From positions 203,738 to 267,737 of the forward strand of contig CANHGS010000003.1 of assembly GCA_947460595.1 (NCBI GenBank): a stretch of DNA of 64,000 bases, in the 5' to 3' direction. This DNA is from Bacteroidota bacterium. Lineage in GTDB: Bacteria > Bacteroidota > Bacteroidia > Chitinophagales > Chitinophagaceae. How positions within the stretch are numbered: the stretch's first letter is position 1; the number at the start of each line of letters is the position of its first letter. The position numbers were made by a program, and so were the translations under genes. Below are positions 25,078 to 34,769 of this stretch, in pieces. Below the pieces are notes generated by a model. That model was not told the origin of the DNA, searched no databases, and was given only the letters and a program-made list of their open reading frames with translations.

Positions 25078-28000
25078 ATGAAACAGATGACCCTCTTATG
25101 TGCATTGGTATTTTTGGTGGTAAGCCAAATAAGTGCTCAACCCAATTGGTTGCGTTATAGCGCCATATCGCCCGATGGCAAAACAGTAGTGTTCACTTAT
25201 AAAGGTGATCTCTATAAAGTAGCCAGTAGTGGCGGAACAGCCGTGGCACTCACTAGTCATGAAGCCCATGATTTTATGCCTGTATGGAGTCATGATGGCA
25301 AACAGATTGCATTTGCTTCTGATAGGTATGGCAATTTTGATATCTATACCATTCCTGCAGAGGGTGGTGAAGTAAAAAGACTCACTTACTACTCTACTCC
25401 GGAATATCCTTATGCATTTAGCAATGATGACAAGCAAGTTATGTTTGGATCTGCGCGTCAAGACGCAGCCAGCAATAGAACTTATCCAACAGCGTCACAG
25501 CCTGAGCTCTACGCCGTTTCAGTAAACGGTGGTCGTGTGAATCAGGTTTTGACTACGCCTGCAGAAGACGTGAAATGGAGCAAGAACGGACAGTTGATGA
25601 TTTATCAGGACAAAAAAGGTGGAGAGAATCAGTGGCGCAAACACCATGTATCGGCCATTGCGCGCGATATCTGGGTGTATGATAGCAAGGCTGGCACGCA
25701 CAAGAAGATCACCAGTTTTGCTGGAGAAGACCGCAACCCCATTTTCACAGATAATGACAAAGCCTTTTATTATTTGAGTGAAGAGAGTGGCAGTTTTAAT
25801 GTACACAAGATGAGTTTGGAAGGTGGCAAGAGCACGCAGGTCTCTAGCTTCAAAAAACATCCGGTACGTTTTCTGTCTAGTTCTAATAGCGGTACACTCT
25901 GCTATAGTTATGATGGAGAACTCTATACCCAAGAACCTGGGGCTAAGGCCAATAAAATCAATATTCAAATTATCAGTGACGCCAAAGCCAATAACGAACG
26001 CCCTGTTCCAGTCAATGGTGGGGCGCGTGATCTAGCCGTATCGCCCAATGGCAAAGAAATTGCCTTTGTGTTTAGAGGAGAAGTATTTGTATCAGCAGTA
26101 GATGGTGGTGGTACCAAAAGAATCACCAATACCGCAGAGCAAGAACGCAGCGTAGGTTTTTCACCCGATGGAAAATCATTGGTTTATGCTAGTGAGCGTG
26201 GCAATAGTTGGAAGATTTATCAAACAGAAATAGTAAGAAAAGAAGAACCCTACTTCTATGCATCCACTTTGCTCAAAGAATCGGCACTAGTGAGCAATGA
26301 AAAAGAAAACTACTTGCCCGCTTATTCTCCCGATGGAAAAGAATTGGCTTTTATTGAAAATAGGGCAACGTTGAAAGTATTGAACCTTGCTAGCAAACAA
26401 AGCAGAACCATTTTAACCGATAAGGAATTATTTAGCTGGGGCGATAATGACCAGAACTTTGAATGGAGTCCCGATGGCAAATGGTTTGCTTTTAGTTATG
26501 CCGTAGAAGGTGTTTCAAATTCTGAGATTGGCATTATTAGCACCGATGGTAAGGGTAAGATTTTTAACGTAACAGAAAATGGTTTTAATGATGGCTCACC
26601 CAAATGGGCTATGGGTGGAAAAATGCTCTTGTATGAAACCGATAGAGATGGTTTGCGGGCCAAAGCCAATAGCGGCGGTAGTCAGAGCGATATTTATGCA
26701 GTGGTGCTGAACCAAGATGCTTGGGATAAATTTAGACTCAGCAAGGAAGAAGCGGCATTGTTAAAGGACCAAGATGAAAAAGCTGCTAAAGCCGATACCA
26801 GCAAAAACAAAATGAAAAAAGACAGTCTGATCAATATTGAATTTGACGGACTTACTTATAGAAAACAAAAACTCACTATCCACTCTTCTAGCTTGTCCGA
26901 TGCCTTGGTGAGCAAAGACGGTGAAAACTTGTACTACTTAGCAAGATTTGAAAAAGGCTTGAATTTATGGAGCACCAATATTAGAACCAAGGAAACAAAA
27001 ATTCTCTTGCCACTCAATGCCAATTCAGGATCACTGACTTGGGACAAGGATCAGAAAACTATTTTCTTATTGTCTGATGGATCCGTGAGTAAGATTGATC
27101 CAACCAGTGGAAAAAGAGATGGCATTTCTATTAATGGAGAAATGCAATTAGACGTGGCAGCTGAACGCAAATTTATGTTTGAACATATTTGGCGCAGAAC
27201 CAAGACCACTTTCTATACCGCTTCTTATCATGGCATTGATTGGGATAGCTACAAACCAGACTATGAGCGTCATTTGGCACATATTGGCAATAACTATGAG
27301 TTCACAGAATTACTCAGTGAAATGCTGGGAGAACTTAATGTGAGTCATAGTGGAGCTAGTTATGGTGCCTTCAATCCTAATGCAGACGCAACTGCTTCTT
27401 TGGGTGCCTTCTATAGTTATGCGCATAGTGGCAATGGGGTAAAAATTGATGAAGTAATTAAAGAAGGACCACTAGACAAAGCAGGCTTTGGTATTAAAGC
27501 AGGCATGATCATTGAAAGTATTGATGGAGAACTCATCACGCCTGAAAAAGACTTGGCCCAATACCTGAATAGAAAAGCAGGAAAAAATGTGTTGATTACT
27601 GTTTTGGATGCTGGCACCAAGAAGGAATTGATTGTAAAACCCATCGCCCTTGGCGAAGAAAATAGTTTGCTCTATAAACGTTGGGTACGCAAGAACCAAG
27701 AAGAGGTTGACCGTTTGAGCAATGGTCAGTTGGGTTATGTGCATATTCCTGGTATGAACGATGGTGCATTCCGTGTAACCTATGAAGAAGTGATGGGCAA
27801 ATACGCCACGCGCAAAGCCATGGTGATTGATACCCGCTTTAATGGTGGTGGAGACCTAGTGAGTGATTTGGCTGCCTTCTTAACGGGTAAAGCCTATATG
27901 TACAATAGCAATGACAAACGCATAGTCAGTTATGAACCTACTTTCCGTTGGACAAAACCTTCTATTGCGCTGGCCAATGAAGCCAATTATAGTGATGGTC

Positions 28001-28278
28001 ATTGTTTTGCCTTTGGTTATCAAAATTTACAGATTGGTAAACTAGTAGGTATGCCTGTTCCTGGCACTTGTACTTTTGCAGGATGGGAATCCTTGCAAGA
28101 CAATAGCATGCGTTGGGGTGTTCCACCAGTAGGTGTAAAAATGATGAATGGACGCTACCTTGAAAATTCACAAACCGAACCCGATATCAAATTGATGAAT
28201 GAATTTGAACAAGTGATCAGGGGTAAGGACCAACAATTGGAAGCAGCTATTAATGCCATGTTGAAAGATTTGAAATAA
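25078..28278 (+). CDS. tricorn-like S41 family peptidase with beta-propeller domains
   Basis: 1066 residues from ATG 25078 (MKQMTLLCALVFLVVSQISAQ, a signal peptide); a TTG at 25045 would spoil the signal. Layout as in tricorn protease: an N-terminal WD/TolB-like propeller (PDGKTVVFTYKGDLYKV, SHDGKQIAFASDRYGNFDIY), a second propeller (PNGKEIAFVFRGEVFV, PDGKSLVYASERGN), a PDZ domain (KEGPLDKAGFGIKAGMIIES) and a C-terminal S41 core (AMVIDTRFNGGGDLV; Ser in NYSDGH). Propellers filter peptide substrates; the protease degrades oligopeptides, here exported to the periplasm. Active-site residues look present. Confidence 0.88.
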   Translation: MKQMTLLCALVFLVVSQISAQPNWLRYSAISPDGKTVVFTYKGDLYKVASSGGTAVALTSHEAHDFMPVWSHDGKQIAFASDRYGNFDIYTIPAEGGEVKRLTYYSTPEYPYAFSNDDKQVMFGSARQDAASNRTYPTASQPELYAVSVNGGRVNQVLTTPAEDVKWSKNGQLMIYQDKKGGENQWRKHHVSAIARDIWVYDSKAGTHKKITSFAGEDRNPIFTDNDKAFYYLSEESGSFNVHKMSLEGGKSTQVSSFKKHPVRFLSSSNSGTLCYSYDGELYTQEPGAKANKINIQIISDAKANNERPVPVNGGARDLAVSPNGKEIAFVFRGEVFVSAVDGGGTKRITNTAEQERSVGFSPDGKSLVYASERGNSWKIYQTEIVRKEEPYFYASTLLKESALVSNEKENYLPAYSPDGKELAFIENRATLKVLNLASKQSRTILTDKELFSWGDNDQNFEWSPDGKWFAFSYAVEGVSNSEIGIISTDGKGKIFNVTENGFNDGSPKWAMGGKMLLYETDRDGLRAKANSGGSQSDIYAVVLNQDAWDKFRLSKEEAALLKDQDEKAAKADTSKNKMKKDSLINIEFDGLTYRKQKLTIHSSSLSDALVSKDGENLYYLARFEKGLNLWSTNIRTKETKILLPLNANSGSLTWDKDQKTIFLLSDGSVSKIDPTSGKRDGISINGEMQLDVAAERKFMFEHIWRRTKTTFYTASYHGIDWDSYKPDYERHLAHIGNNYEFTELLSEMLGELNVSHSGASYGAFNPNADATASLGAFYSYAHSGNGVKIDEVIKEGPLDKAGFGIKAGMIIESIDGELITPEKDLAQYLNRKAGKNVLITVLDAGTKKELIVKPIALGEENSLLYKRWVRKNQEEVDRLSNGQLGYVHIPGMNDGAFRVTYEEVMGKYATRKAMVIDTRFNGGGDLVSDLAAFLTGKAYMYNSNDKRIVSYEPTFRWTKPSIALANEANYSDGHCFAFGYQNLQIGKLVGMPVPGTCTFAGWESLQDNSMRWGVPPVGVKMMNGRYLENSQTEPDIKLMNEFEQVIRGKDQQLEAAINAMLKDLK

Positions 28279-28279
28279 G

Positions 28280-29368
28280 ATGAAGAAAAAAGAATTTCTG
28301 GCGCATTTGCCCATTTGGACCCTAGTAGCTCCCATTACGGGATGGCTCTTTTTTGCGGGTGAAAAATTTGACTTAGGATTTATATTTCTATTGTGTCAAG
28401 GCGTGGCAATCATTGCTGCTGTATTGGCTGCGGTGCACCACGCAGAAGTTTTGGCGCATCGTGTGGGAGAGCCGCTTGGGTCTTTATTATTAGCCGTATC
28501 TGTTACCACTATTGAAGTGGCATTGATTGTTGAACTCATGCACACGGGTGGAGCTGACGCTTCTGTGTTGGCAAGGGATACGGTCTTTGCTGCAGAGATG
28601 ATTATCATCAACGGCATCATTGGTCTTTGTTTGCTCATTGGCGGATTAAAACACCGAGAACAATCCTTTAGTTTAGACGGTGTGAGTGCCTCATTAACGG
28701 TTTTGGTAGCCATTTCAGTACTGACTTTAATACTCCCCAATTTCACCACTAGTATTCCCGGACCTTTTTATAGTGCCAAACAATTGGCATTTGTAGCTGT
28801 AGTATCATTGGCCTTATATGGTACTTTTTTAGCCATGCAAAATGTACGGCATAAAGACCATTTTATTTCAAAAGAGGCTGTGGTGAATCATCCTCGTATG
28901 GGCAAACCCAGTAATCAAATTGCAGGTATAAGTGCCGTGCTATTGTTGATTGCCTTGTCTGCCGTGGTATTATTAGCAGAAGCATTGGCTCCTGAAATTG
29001 AAGAAAGCGTTGTTGCAGCGGGTGCTCCAAAATCTATTGTGGGTATCATTATTGCCATGGTAGTTTTATTACCAGAAGGCATTGCTTCTGTTCAAGCTGT
29101 TAGAAAAAACAACTTGCAAGCAAGTTTAAACTTGGCACTTGGGTCGGCCTTGGCCAGTATTGGACTAACCATTCCAACTGTGGCGTTTATTTCACTCTAT
29201 ATGCATTTACCACTAACTCTAGGAATAGATACCAGATCAACCGTTCTCTTTTTGCTTTCCTTGTTTGTGATTATATTATCTCTCAAAACTGGAAGAACTA
29301 CCTTATTACAGGGAGTAGTGCTCTTGGTTATTTTTGCCGTTTACTTGTTTACCACCATTGTACCTTAA
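28280..29368 (+). CDS. calcium/proton antiporter, ChaA-like
   Basis: 362 residues with about eleven hydrophobic segments and the two CaCA alpha-repeats: HRVGEPLGSLLLAVSVTTIEVAL (with the acidic Glu residues, given to 23 positions from residue 60) and IIIAMVVLLPEGIASVQAVR followed by LNLALGSALASIGLTIP. These proteins exchange cytoplasmic Ca2+ (or Na+/K+) for protons. It begins one base after the tricorn-like gene stop and is probably cotranscribed, though a functional link is not obvious. Confidence 0.88.
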   Translation: MKKKEFLAHLPIWTLVAPITGWLFFAGEKFDLGFIFLLCQGVAIIAAVLAAVHHAEVLAHRVGEPLGSLLLAVSVTTIEVALIVELMHTGGADASVLARDTVFAAEMIIINGIIGLCLLIGGLKHREQSFSLDGVSASLTVLVAISVLTLILPNFTTSIPGPFYSAKQLAFVAVVSLALYGTFLAMQNVRHKDHFISKEAVVNHPRMGKPSNQIAGISAVLLLIALSAVVLLAEALAPEIEESVVAAGAPKSIVGIIIAMVVLLPEGIASVQAVRKNNLQASLNLALGSALASIGLTIPTVAFISLYMHLPLTLGIDTRSTVLFLLSLFVIILSLKTGRTTLLQGVVLLVIFAVYLFTTIVP

Positions 29369-29427
29369 TAAGGAAGAAGTAACCTGCCTAAGAGAAAATA
29401 AGACGCCGCCTCATATTAAATTAGTAA

Positions 29428-30783
29428 TTAAAAGGTCTTAGCAATTTCTTTATAGGTATATGGTAATACCATCTGGAATCTGTTATAAGAAGATGGGGAA
29501 ATATTTTTCTTATCAAAAGGCACATAGTTTACATACTGTTTATTAGCACCGGCCACTCTTCCATATTTATAGTCATAAGTGAACCAGCCATCAGGCTGTA
29601 ATTTCACTTCTTGTATACTAGTATTGGGGATTGTTATAAAAAATTGATTCTTTTTCTTTCCAATATTATTCACTAATTGGTTGGTTCTTAATGCTACAAA
29701 AGCTTCTTTTGCGGTTTCCACTGCGGGATCTATCAATTGAACATGTGCTGCTAAACATGATCTGTATCTATACTCGTTATTAAGTTTATAATTATAAAGC
29801 TCTTTGAGTACTTTGGCAATAGTATCTCTCATATACGGATAATGGGTACATCCTAAGATGAGTGTATTCATGGGTTTTTCCATTTTTTGTTGCAACATAT
29901 TTTCTAGCAAACTAACAAGGTGATATCGAACATAGTTTGATGGGTCATTTAGTTGCATGTCTAAACAACTACCCTTATTGTCATACTCACATAATAATTT
30001 GTTATTGGTCTTATCAAATTGATAAGCTGACAACAATGTTGTATCAATTCTATACAAGCTATTTTTAACAGAAGGTCCTTTATAATCGGGTCTTGCTTTA
30101 GTAATGGTATCAACAAAATAACTCCAATCACGATCAATACTTTCCGCTAATCCTGAACCACCTTGGCTAACAATAGATAATTCAGACATGCCTTTTAATT
30201 TAGACATGGATTGTAAAGTTCTAGGATATCCATTAGATGCAACAGTTCCTGCGGTAGCAAAAACGCCGATTGTGCCTGATCCATTTTTTTGCTGATACTC
30301 AAGTGCTGCTTTTGAACCCGCATCAATCACACCAAGTACTGACACATTATATCCTTCTTGTTTTAATTTTTTTCTAATGTCTTCTAAGGCATAAGCTGTT
30401 GCCGTATTACAGGCTAGAACAATCATTTTTACTTCAGATTTGGCAACATCTTTTTTCAAAAAATAGGCCATATTCTTAAAAATATGCTCCTTTAATAACT
30501 CGGTCTTATTTTCAGCAGCATAATTACCATAAGGCATATTTGCTTGATCGGCTAAGTATTGAAAATATTCAGAGCTAAAATCTGGTTTACCATCTGCTCC
30601 TGGCTTACCAGTAGTATTATTAAAAACATCTAAGGTTAGCATTGCTTCCATAATGGTTAGACCACCTGTACCTGAGTCAAAGACCCCAATTGGCAATGCT
30701 TTTTTTTGAATAGGTGCTAATTGAGCATGAGAAATAATTCCAATTAGCAATGTTACTGTTAATAGATATATACGATATTTCAA
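29428..30783 (-). CDS. exported glutamate racemase homolog
   Basis: 451 residues with a clear signal peptide (MKYRIYLLTVTLLIGIISHA) ahead of PIGVFDSGTGGLTIMEAML, the N-terminal motif of glutamate racemase (MurI). Both catalytic cysteines are there: C125 in VLACNTATA and C312 in LGCTHYP, plus H314. MurI is about 265-290 residues and cytoplasmic; this one is exported and carries inserts at about 52-72 and 235-285 and a C-terminal extension of about 80 residues. Last gene of the minus-strand locus with GGT and acylase, so it probably interconverts D- and L-glutamate released in the periplasm. Confidence 0.85.
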   Translation of the reverse strand: MKYRIYLLTVTLLIGIISHAQLAPIQKKALPIGVFDSGTGGLTIMEAMLTLDVFNNTTGKPGADGKPDFSSEYFQYLADQANMPYGNYAAENKTELLKEHIFKNMAYFLKKDVAKSEVKMIVLACNTATAYALEDIRKKLKQEGYNVSVLGVIDAGSKAALEYQQKNGSGTIGVFATAGTVASNGYPRTLQSMSKLKGMSELSIVSQGGSGLAESIDRDWSYFVDTITKARPDYKGPSVKNSLYRIDTTLLSAYQFDKTNNKLLCEYDNKGSCLDMQLNDPSNYVRYHLVSLLENMLQQKMEKPMNTLILGCTHYPYMRDTIAKVLKELYNYKLNNEYRYRSCLAAHVQLIDPAVETAKEAFVALRTNQLVNNIGKKKNQFFITIPNTSIQEVKLQPDGWFTYDYKYGRVAGANKQYVNYVPFDKKNISPSSYNRFQMVLPYTYKEIAKTF

Positions 30784-30840
30784 ACTAATCCAATTTTTCT
30801 GTAATTAATCAATACTAAGAATAATAAAAAGCTTAGCGTT

Positions 30841-32565
30841 TTAATATCCAGCTACAGAATCGTCTCCCCTTCTATCTGCAGCAGCTTCAATTTTTTTGTT
30901 TCCATGAATATAAATCAATTCTGTTTTACCAATAGAATTTCTATTGGTTAATTTATAACCCATTGAATTGAGTGAGGTTTTTAATTTATCAGGAAACCCT
31001 GGCTCAATAAATACCTCATCCGGTAAATGCTGGTGGTGAAATTTTGGTTGATTAATGGCATCATCTGTATTCATATTAAACTCCAAAACATTCATTAATG
31101 CTTGGAATACGGATGTAGGAATTGTTGTTCCTCCAGGAGTACCCACAACAATTACTGGCTTCCCATTTTTAGTGACAATTACTGGACACATACTACTTAG
31201 CATTCTTTTCCCGGGCTGTATGGAGTTTGCTTCTCCGCCTACAGCGCCAAACATATTTGCCACTCCTGGTTTAACGGAAAAATCATCCATTTCATTATTC
31301 AATAAAAATCCTGCTCCTTTTACAACCGTTTTACTTCCATAACCCCCATTCAAAGTAGTTGTGATACTCACCATATTTCCTTCTTTGTCATAAATACTAA
31401 TATGGGTGGTTTCTTCACTTTCTTTGATGTCACCTGCTTTTACTTGACTACTTTTACTGGCAATACCAGGAGTAAAATCTGACATTCTTTTTGAAATATA
31501 CTGCTCATTACTAAGCGCCTTGATTGGAACCTTCCAAAAATCTGGGTCACCCAAATGCTCGGCTCTATCCGCGTAAGCCCTTCTTTCTGACTCAATCATG
31601 ATTTGCGTAGCTTCTGGAGATTGAAATCCTTTTTTAAGTTGCTGGGTATTTTCAACCATCTTCATCATTTGCAAAAGGATGATACCACCACTGCTCGGAG
31701 GTGGGAATCCATGAATTTGATATCCTCCATAATTAAAAGAAAGTGGTTTCCTGATTTTGGCTTGATAATTTTTTAGGTCTTCAACGGTGATAATGCCATT
31801 ACCTCTTTGCATTTCTTCAGCAATGAGTTTGGCTGTTTCTCCTTCATAAAATCCCTTAGCCCCATTTTCTTTAATTCTGGTTAGTGTAGCTGCCAGTTCG
31901 GGTTGAAACAAAGTATCTCCTGCTTTCCATGCAGCAGATTTTACAAAAGCAGGTGAATAACTATTGTTTTTAATAAATGCTTTCTGATTAGAATTTAAAC
32001 TATTGGCTTCTCTTTCAGTAATAACATATCCATTTGCTGCTAGATCAATGGCAGGTTGAATTAAAATTTTAAAATTTAATTTAGCAGCAGGTAAAGTTGA
32101 AAAGATACCTGCTATGGTTCCTGGAACCCCTGATGCCAAACGGCCATTTTGCGAGAGGTCTAGTTGTGCATTTCCGTCCTTATCTAAATACATATTCTTA
32201 GAAGCCCTGCCAGGCGCTACCTCTCTGTAATCAATAGCTAGAAATTCATTAGTTGCTTTTTTAGCAATTAAAAAGCCGCCGCCGCCAATATTACCCGCTG
32301 CTGGATATACAACTGCTAATGCTAATTGAACAGCAATACCTGCGTCAAAAGCATTGCCTCCTCTCTTCATAATTTGAGCACCAATTAAACTGGCAAGAGG
32401 ATGAGCGCAGCTTACTGCTGCATTTTGATAAAACTCATGTTTTACCTGTGTGTAATGATATGGATCAACTTCCTTTCCTGCACCTAACCAAGGAGTTTGT
32501 GATTGACTAAATACTTCTCCAATACCAATAATTACAAAAAAAATGATTGAAAATACGCTGTTCAT
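30841..32565 (-). CDS. ggt: gamma-glutamyltransferase/hydrolase
   Basis: 574 residues with signal peptide (ends near FSQ). Complete Ntn-type GGT: SCAHPLASLIGAQIMKRGGN, GNIGGGGFLIA, DYREVAPGRA (substrate-binding Arg), and self-cleavage site EETTHISIYDKEGN with nucleophile Thr386. Small subunit: TLNGGYGSKTVV, FLLNNEMDDFSVKPG, PGKRMLSSMCPVIV and GTPGGTTIPT. GGT removes gamma-glutamyl groups from glutathione, gamma-glutamyl peptides or poly-gamma-glutamate. Its ATG shares a base with the acylase stop (TAATG). Confidence 0.95.
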   Translation of the reverse strand: MNSVFSIIFFVIIGIGEVFSQSQTPWLGAGKEVDPYHYTQVKHEFYQNAAVSCAHPLASLIGAQIMKRGGNAFDAGIAVQLALAVVYPAAGNIGGGGFLIAKKATNEFLAIDYREVAPGRASKNMYLDKDGNAQLDLSQNGRLASGVPGTIAGIFSTLPAAKLNFKILIQPAIDLAANGYVITEREANSLNSNQKAFIKNNSYSPAFVKSAAWKAGDTLFQPELAATLTRIKENGAKGFYEGETAKLIAEEMQRGNGIITVEDLKNYQAKIRKPLSFNYGGYQIHGFPPPSSGGIILLQMMKMVENTQQLKKGFQSPEATQIMIESERRAYADRAEHLGDPDFWKVPIKALSNEQYISKRMSDFTPGIASKSSQVKAGDIKESEETTHISIYDKEGNMVSITTTLNGGYGSKTVVKGAGFLLNNEMDDFSVKPGVANMFGAVGGEANSIQPGKRMLSSMCPVIVTKNGKPVIVVGTPGGTTIPTSVFQALMNVLEFNMNTDDAINQPKFHHQHLPDEVFIEPGFPDKLKTSLNSMGYKLTNRNSIGKTELIYIHGNKKIEAAADRRGDDSVAGY

Positions 32566-34757
32566 TAATATACGTTTTCGCCGGGATGATAACTCAATTC
32601 TTTATTTTTTAAAACATCTGATTTATAAAAATTAACCGTTTTAAATTGATGATTAATATAACCATTTGCTTGGTCTAAGAAGTGTTTAGAACTAGGATTG
32701 GAACTATTTCCACCAGTATATATAGATTTTGCTTGTAGCTTTTTTCCAAATGATACAACAGCCACAAATGTATTTCCTGTTGTACCATATCTAACCTTAG
32801 ATGTTTTAGACTTTTTACTTGTATAAGCATTTAGCGACCCCATGAATGATGGAGTAGCGGTAACGGCTAAACTAGGTAACAAGTCAGAAGCTTCTACTCC
32901 AGATGCATTTCTTTGAAAACGATTGATTTTTCCCCATGGAATATTCCATCCACTCCAATCCTTCTGCAAATCGTTTAGCACACTATCAAATAAAGCCAAT
33001 TGAATCTCAGGAGTTACTTCACTTAAAGAAATATTAGAACCATTGCTAAGCGGATAGGATTGCTCGTTTGTGATAGGCTTTTTTAATTTAGTCATATTCA
33101 ACTGCAATATTTTCTCCATCCATAGCACAGAGAGCGTTGTTGCAACACTTGTGGTGTCTGAATTAAAATTCCAATTGCGTAAAACTTGTATTGGTTCCTC
33201 TCTTTTATCTGATTTACCAATTGCATCATAAGATTTTACTAATTGAGGAATGAACTTTGCAGCATTTGCTAAATAGGGACTATGAGACATTTTTAGTATT
33301 GTATCAAGTGTAGCATTTGAAATATTATTTAATTGTCTTATTGCATTTACTGCTCTTGGGGTATGTCCATCAGGGAACATATACAATGGCTTTTTAAACA
33401 TCACAGAATCAAACTTACCAATACCATATAGCGGTGTTGAATTACAATTTTGTACCCAGCCATTTTTAGGATTAACATAATTGGGTATATCATTTAACGG
33501 GTGAACCCCTTTCCAATTAGTTTCAGACTTATTGCCAGGAACGGGTAGCGTCCAATCAAATTTTGTATCTCTTATTGGAACAAAATTTCCGTGCCAGTAT
33601 CCAATATTTCCAGTCTTATCAGCATAAATGGTATTGGTTCCTGTCATCACTCTCTTGTCTAGCCAACTTTTAAATTCTTTAAAAGATTTGCTTTTAGTGA
33701 TATTCCAATGAACATTGAGTAGTTCAATGTTCTCATTGATGGTTTTAGCAGCAATCCAATTTCCATTTCTTTTAGCTACTACAGGTCCGTGAGCAGTTTT
33801 ATACGTTATAAAAGATATACTGTCTTTACCTGAAGCGTTTTTAAAATAGATAGTTTTCTTAGAAGAATCAATAGGAATCCATTTCTCATCGTACTCATAA
33901 TAGTGTTTCCCATTCTCTAATTTCACGGTTTCAGTATACAAGTCTTTGGCATCAGATAAAGTAACGGTATGCATCCAACCGCAAAATTCATTGAAACCCT
34001 GAAAAATGCTAAACTCACCTAGAAATGGTGCTCCGTAAACATTCAAGCCTTCATTACTAACTAATTGAACTTCTATTCTGTTATAAAATTCTGAATGGGG
34101 ATTTATCAATAAAATAGGACTCTTATCCTTTGTGTTCATGCCACTTATTGCCCATCCATTTGAACCATCGTGTAAATCTTCCTTCAAAAAAGTTTGCAGG
34201 TTTAATGCAACTGTTCTATCTGAAAAAATTGGATACATGTTTTTGATATCCGCCTCAGTAAGATTTGAGTTTGCAATTGAAGGAATATTATTTAGTAATG
34301 GTACCCAAGGTTTAATCCTATTCAAAAGTTTAGGCTTAGTATTGGGATGAGTTAAAATATAATAATTAATTCCAGCAGCATACGCGTCGCATAATTTTTT
34401 AAGATAAGGAGAAGTCTGTTTATAAAGTTTCTCGGCCTGTATAGTATCTATATAAAGTCTTGACCATAAATCTTTATAAACAGACGTTTTTCCCTGAACT
34501 TCTGATTCTCTTCCCATTCTTGAAATGATAGCATCCTCCACTTTACTAAAATAATCTTCGCACTGAACATACATCATCCCAAAAACAGCTTCCGCATCAG
34601 TATTGGCATATATATGAGGAACCCCCCAATTATCTCTAATAATCTGAATAGCGTTTGCTTGTTTTATCCATGTAGATTTTTCGTCTTTGGTAAATGCCTG
34701 TGCAAATGCCATCACAGAAAATATGGAAAATATAAAAGTGATTATAGATCTTTTCAT
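32565..34757 (-). CDS. penicillin-acylase family (S45, Ntn) amidohydrolase
   Basis: 730 residues with signal peptide (MKRSIITFIFSIFSVMAFAQ). IIRDNWGVPHIYANTDAEAVFGMMYVQ begins the alpha chain (residues about 39-65). The processing site HDGSNGWAISG places the nucleophile Ser199 at the beta-chain start; the oxyanion Asn is expected in LNVHWNITKSKSFKEF. The family cleaves acyl-amide bonds of penicillins, cephalosporin side chains (including glutaryl), acyl-homoserine lactones and N-acyl amino acids in the periplasm. Twelve bases after SusD and coupled to GGT, so it serves the SusCD uptake system. Exact acyl group unknown. Confidence 0.88.
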   Translation of the reverse strand: MKRSIITFIFSIFSVMAFAQAFTKDEKSTWIKQANAIQIIRDNWGVPHIYANTDAEAVFGMMYVQCEDYFSKVEDAIISRMGRESEVQGKTSVYKDLWSRLYIDTIQAEKLYKQTSPYLKKLCDAYAAGINYYILTHPNTKPKLLNRIKPWVPLLNNIPSIANSNLTEADIKNMYPIFSDRTVALNLQTFLKEDLHDGSNGWAISGMNTKDKSPILLINPHSEFYNRIEVQLVSNEGLNVYGAPFLGEFSIFQGFNEFCGWMHTVTLSDAKDLYTETVKLENGKHYYEYDEKWIPIDSSKKTIYFKNASGKDSISFITYKTAHGPVVAKRNGNWIAAKTINENIELLNVHWNITKSKSFKEFKSWLDKRVMTGTNTIYADKTGNIGYWHGNFVPIRDTKFDWTLPVPGNKSETNWKGVHPLNDIPNYVNPKNGWVQNCNSTPLYGIGKFDSVMFKKPLYMFPDGHTPRAVNAIRQLNNISNATLDTILKMSHSPYLANAAKFIPQLVKSYDAIGKSDKREEPIQVLRNWNFNSDTTSVATTLSVLWMEKILQLNMTKLKKPITNEQSYPLSNGSNISLSEVTPEIQLALFDSVLNDLQKDWSGWNIPWGKINRFQRNASGVEASDLLPSLAVTATPSFMGSLNAYTSKKSKTSKVRYGTTGNTFVAVVSFGKKLQAKSIYTGGNSSNPSSKHFLDQANGYINHQFKTVNFYKSDVLKNKELSYHPGENVY

Positions 34758-34769
34758 TCAAGAAATGTA

